Of a stretch of 64,000 bases of DNA, positions 62,205-64,000 are shown one piece after another (positions within the stretch are counted from its first letter, which is position 1; every line of letters begins with the position of its first letter). This DNA is from Blastocatellia bacterium (GTDB taxonomy: Bacteria; Acidobacteriota; Blastocatellia; Pyrinomonadales; Pyrinomonadaceae), in assembly GCA_003487805.1 (NCBI GenBank), contig DNNE01000065.1, positions 53,300 to 117,299 of the forward strand, written 5' to 3'. The position numbers and the translations under genes were made by a program. The notes under the pieces are model-generated. The model was given only the letters and a program-made list of their open reading frames with translations, was not told the DNA's origin and made no database searches.

Positions 62205-63293
62205 TCAGATGATGATTGTTCGCACTCGTGGCGGACGCGGCGCTCGCGCGGGAACCGTGACCTCGATCGGCGGAGTCGCGGGAATCGCAATCCGCGGAAC
62301 GCGAATGTTCATCTCAGGGATCGTCGGAAATGCGACTGAAGGAATCATGACGCGGCGCGTTCCCATCGTGCCCGGCCGAATAAGATTCGAGTCAGGGTTC
62401 TTTTCCGGCGTGAGGGTCACCGTGCGAGTGTTACGATCGCGCACGATCGTCAGCGATACGTCGCCGGTTTCTTTCTTGTTCAAGCCGCGCGTGATATCAC
62501 CCGGCGAAGAAACTTTTTCGCCGTCGATGGCGGTGATGACGTCGCCAGCTTTCAATCCGGCTTTCGTTGCCGGAGTGTTATCGACAACCGAAGTTATCAG
62601 TACGCCGCCGTCCTTTACGCCAAAGTAATCAGCCAGTTGTTTCGTGAGCGCTTGCGTGCTGACGCCAATGCGACGGTTGGCGCCGAGCGACATGATGAAG
62701 GGGCCATCGCCGCCGCCAATCGAGGGCGGCCAATTCGATTGCGGGAGGACGCGAAGATCGTCATCGTTGCTGCCACGCAGAATTCTCGGCATTGTTGAGC
62801 CGAACACATTATCCATTTTGTGTTTCGCCAGCGTCGCGCTTAGCTCTTGTTCAGCGCCACCGCGGCTGATGGTTATGCGCACATTTTGATCGGGCGACGA
62901 CTCGTTGATGAGACGAGTTAGCTTGCGCACACTCGTAACTGATTCGTCGTCGAATCGCACGATTACGTCGTCTTTGCGCAGACCGGCTTTTTCTGCGGGA
63001 CTGTCTTTCGAGACCTCAGTCACGCCGACGCCGCGCACTTCACGCATGCCATAGCGCGCCATGTTTTCTTTGCTGATGTCTTCGGTGCCGACGCCGAGGA
63101 AGGCGCCGCCGTCAAGAAAGAACGAAAGGCTGCGTGCGCCGGGCTCTTGTGACTCTTGAGCCTCTGCGTCCAGCAATGCGCGCAATGTTTGAGCTTGCGG
63201 AGTAGGCGCTTCCTGCGCGTATACAATTCCACCGGCGATAGCGCCGGCCGAAACGACCAAAGCTATGATTAAGGCCAATTTCTTACGAGACAT
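62205..63293 (-). CDS. Exported double-PDZ protein without protease domain
   Basis: A 362-residue exported protein. A signal peptide (LALIIALVVSAGAIAGGIVY) follows the ATG at 63293, which has CCGGAGGATT upstream. Two PDZ domains follow: residues about 68-155 (FLGVGTEDIS, VSKDSPAEKAGLRKDDVIVR) and about 215-300 (IGVSTQALTKQLADYFGV, VVDNTPATKAGLKAGDVITA). The C-terminus is a Pro/Arg/Ile tail. The architecture equals the C-terminal half of HtrA without the trypsin domain, so it is probably a substrate-binding or regulatory protein rather than a protease. Confidence 0.87.
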   Translation of the reverse strand: MSRKKLALIIALVVSAGAIAGGIVYAQEAPTPQAQTLRALLDAEAQESQEPGARSLSFFLDGGAFLGVGTEDISKENMARYGMREVRGVGVTEVSKDSPAEKAGLRKDDVIVRFDDESVTSVRKLTRLINESSPDQNVRITISRGGAEQELSATLAKHKMDNVFGSTMPRILRGSNDDDLRVLPQSNWPPSIGGGDGPFIMSLGANRRIGVSTQALTKQLADYFGVKDGGVLITSVVDNTPATKAGLKAGDVITAIDGEKVSSPGDITRGLNKKETGDVSLTIVRDRNTRTVTLTPEKNPDSNLIRPGTMGTRRVMIPSVAFPTIPEMNIRVPRIAIPATPPIEVTVPARAPRPPRVRTIII

Positions 63294-63419
63294 GTCCAAA
63301 TCCTCCGGAAAGATTTATGTGCTTTCACGCGCGCGGGTTGCTGAGGTTCCAAATTCTTCGCGGCGGCTTAGACAGTCGTTGGCCTGGTTTCCTTCGCGAT
63401 ATCTCCGGAAAATCAAAAC

Positions 63420-63476
63420 GATCCACGAAATCACACGGATGATTCTCTTCGTGTCGTTCGTGTGGCTTCGTGGATC
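63420..63476. repeat. Inverted repeat pair
   Basis: gatccacgaaatcacacg (63420-63437) and cgtgtggcttcgtggatc (63459-63476) match at 16 of 18 paired positions and are followed by a T-run. It lies in the 298-bp gap between the PDZ gene and the partial MBL gene, which shows no supported ORF. Confidence 0.7.
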
Positions 63477-63591
63477 GATCCTTTTTTCCTGCGCCGGATC
63501 AAAACCAGTCAAAAGGGGGCACGTGTGCCGCCCGATGATGCCCGGAAATGTCTAAATATTTGGATGCGGTTATGAGAGTTTGGACTGACGC

Positions 63592-64000
63592 TCAATCCGT
63601 CGACATTCTTCGATAGACTTCACGTCCATCGCCGATTTCCAGAGCAATTTTTCCTTCAGAGTGAGCATAGTCAAGGTGGGCCACAGCTTCCGAGACGGCC
63701 AGGAAACTATGAACGTCATCGGCATTAGGAAACACAGCGCGAGAGACTTCCCAGGCGGTCGCTCCGCTTTTTGGAATTGAAGCGATGACGCTCGTTTGCC
63801 GCTCACGAATCAATTTCAGGTAGCGATTGAAGAGTTCTTCAAAATCGTGAACGGGATCGCCGTGGCCGCCGTAGACCAGCGTGGGCGCAAAGCTCCGTAC
63901 GCGAGCGAGACTTACCAGGTACTCTGCGAGCGAGCGGAAGCGTCGCGAGGGATCGATTGGATCAACTGCTATCACAGGATTAGGAGTGATGCGCTTCAGC
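63592..64000 (-). CDS. MBL-fold metallohydrolase, C-terminal part (5' end off the window)
   Basis: About 136 residues are visible, opening LKRITPNPVIAVDPIDPSRR at the window edge. The motif LVYGGHGDPVHDF is the late metal-binding histidine of MBL-fold enzymes, and the helical C-terminus (LIRERQTSVIASIPKSGATA) is the winged-helix cap seen in LACTB2-like proteins. The HxHxDH motif would lie beyond position 64000. The frame continues past 63975, so no start lies in this window. Confidence 0.8.
   Translation of the reverse strand, partial: LKRITPNPVIAVDPIDPSRRFRSLAEYLVSLARVRSFAPTLVYGGHGDPVHDFEELFNRYLKLIRERQTSVIASIPKSGATAWEVSRAVFPNADDVHSFLAVSEAVAHLDYAHSEGKIALEIGDGREVYRRMSTD

Overview
The window looks like a chromosomal segment of an Acidobacteriota bacterium, most likely class Blastocatellia (subdivision 4). 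That is an inference from gene content: secreted Calx-beta/DUF4214 proteins, propeller-type histidine kinases, TPR-HTH-receiver regulators, carboxypeptidase-regulatory-like proteins, a CarD regulator and very many intergenic palindromes. Most genes are GC-rich with Gram-negative envelope features (RND/TolC efflux, lipoproteins). No rRNA, tRNA or CRISPR array was recognised.

Layout. 0-2 kb: 5' part of atpD, then an IS200-like/REP-associated transposase inside mirrored palindromes. 2-8 kb: GntR regulator with a stomatin-like protein, methylmalonyl-CoA mutase catalytic subunit, a polysaccharide deacetylase. 8.4-15.5 kb: efflux operon (TetR, adaptor, and an RND pump fused in frame to a TolC-like outer-membrane factor). 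15.8-22 kb: a tiny secreted Pro/Cys peptide divergent from a TPR-HTH-receiver regulator, followed by a graveyard of broken secreted-protein genes. 22-30 kb: propeller histidine kinase, NarL-type response regulator and a 1190-residue beta-helix/Calx-beta/DUF4214 surface protein. 30-36 kb: MBL hydrolase, dcd, a decayed P-loop NTPase, two secreted proteins and dut, with a 31-nt direct repeat flanking the segment between dcd and dut. 36-43 kb: a methyltransferase, lipoprotein and two radical SAM proteins, then prmC. 44-47 kb: HtrA protease, a frameshifted gene, a DUF104/PIN toxin-antitoxin pair whose toxin is frameshifted, and a HIT protein. 47-53 kb: murA, two envelope proteins, aroK and aroA. 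53-57 kb: RsbW-like kinase with two STAS antagonists, then a TPM/TIM44 pair. 57-64 kb: CarD, CNNM/CorC-like protein, a secreted protein, egtD, a double-PDZ protein and a partial MBL hydrolase.

Three themes stand out. First, many intergenic gaps hold paired inverted palindromes; one such unit is also read in frame inside the RND pump gene. Second, two regulator loci (16-18 kb and 22-26 kb) are each followed by DUF4214 secreted-protein sequence with the same 3' flank, so the regulator/surface-protein module looks duplicated and one copy has decayed. Third, the peptide/TPR-regulator pair at 15.8-18.2 kb has the layout of a secreted-signal and intracellular-receptor system and is the best candidate for something undescribed.
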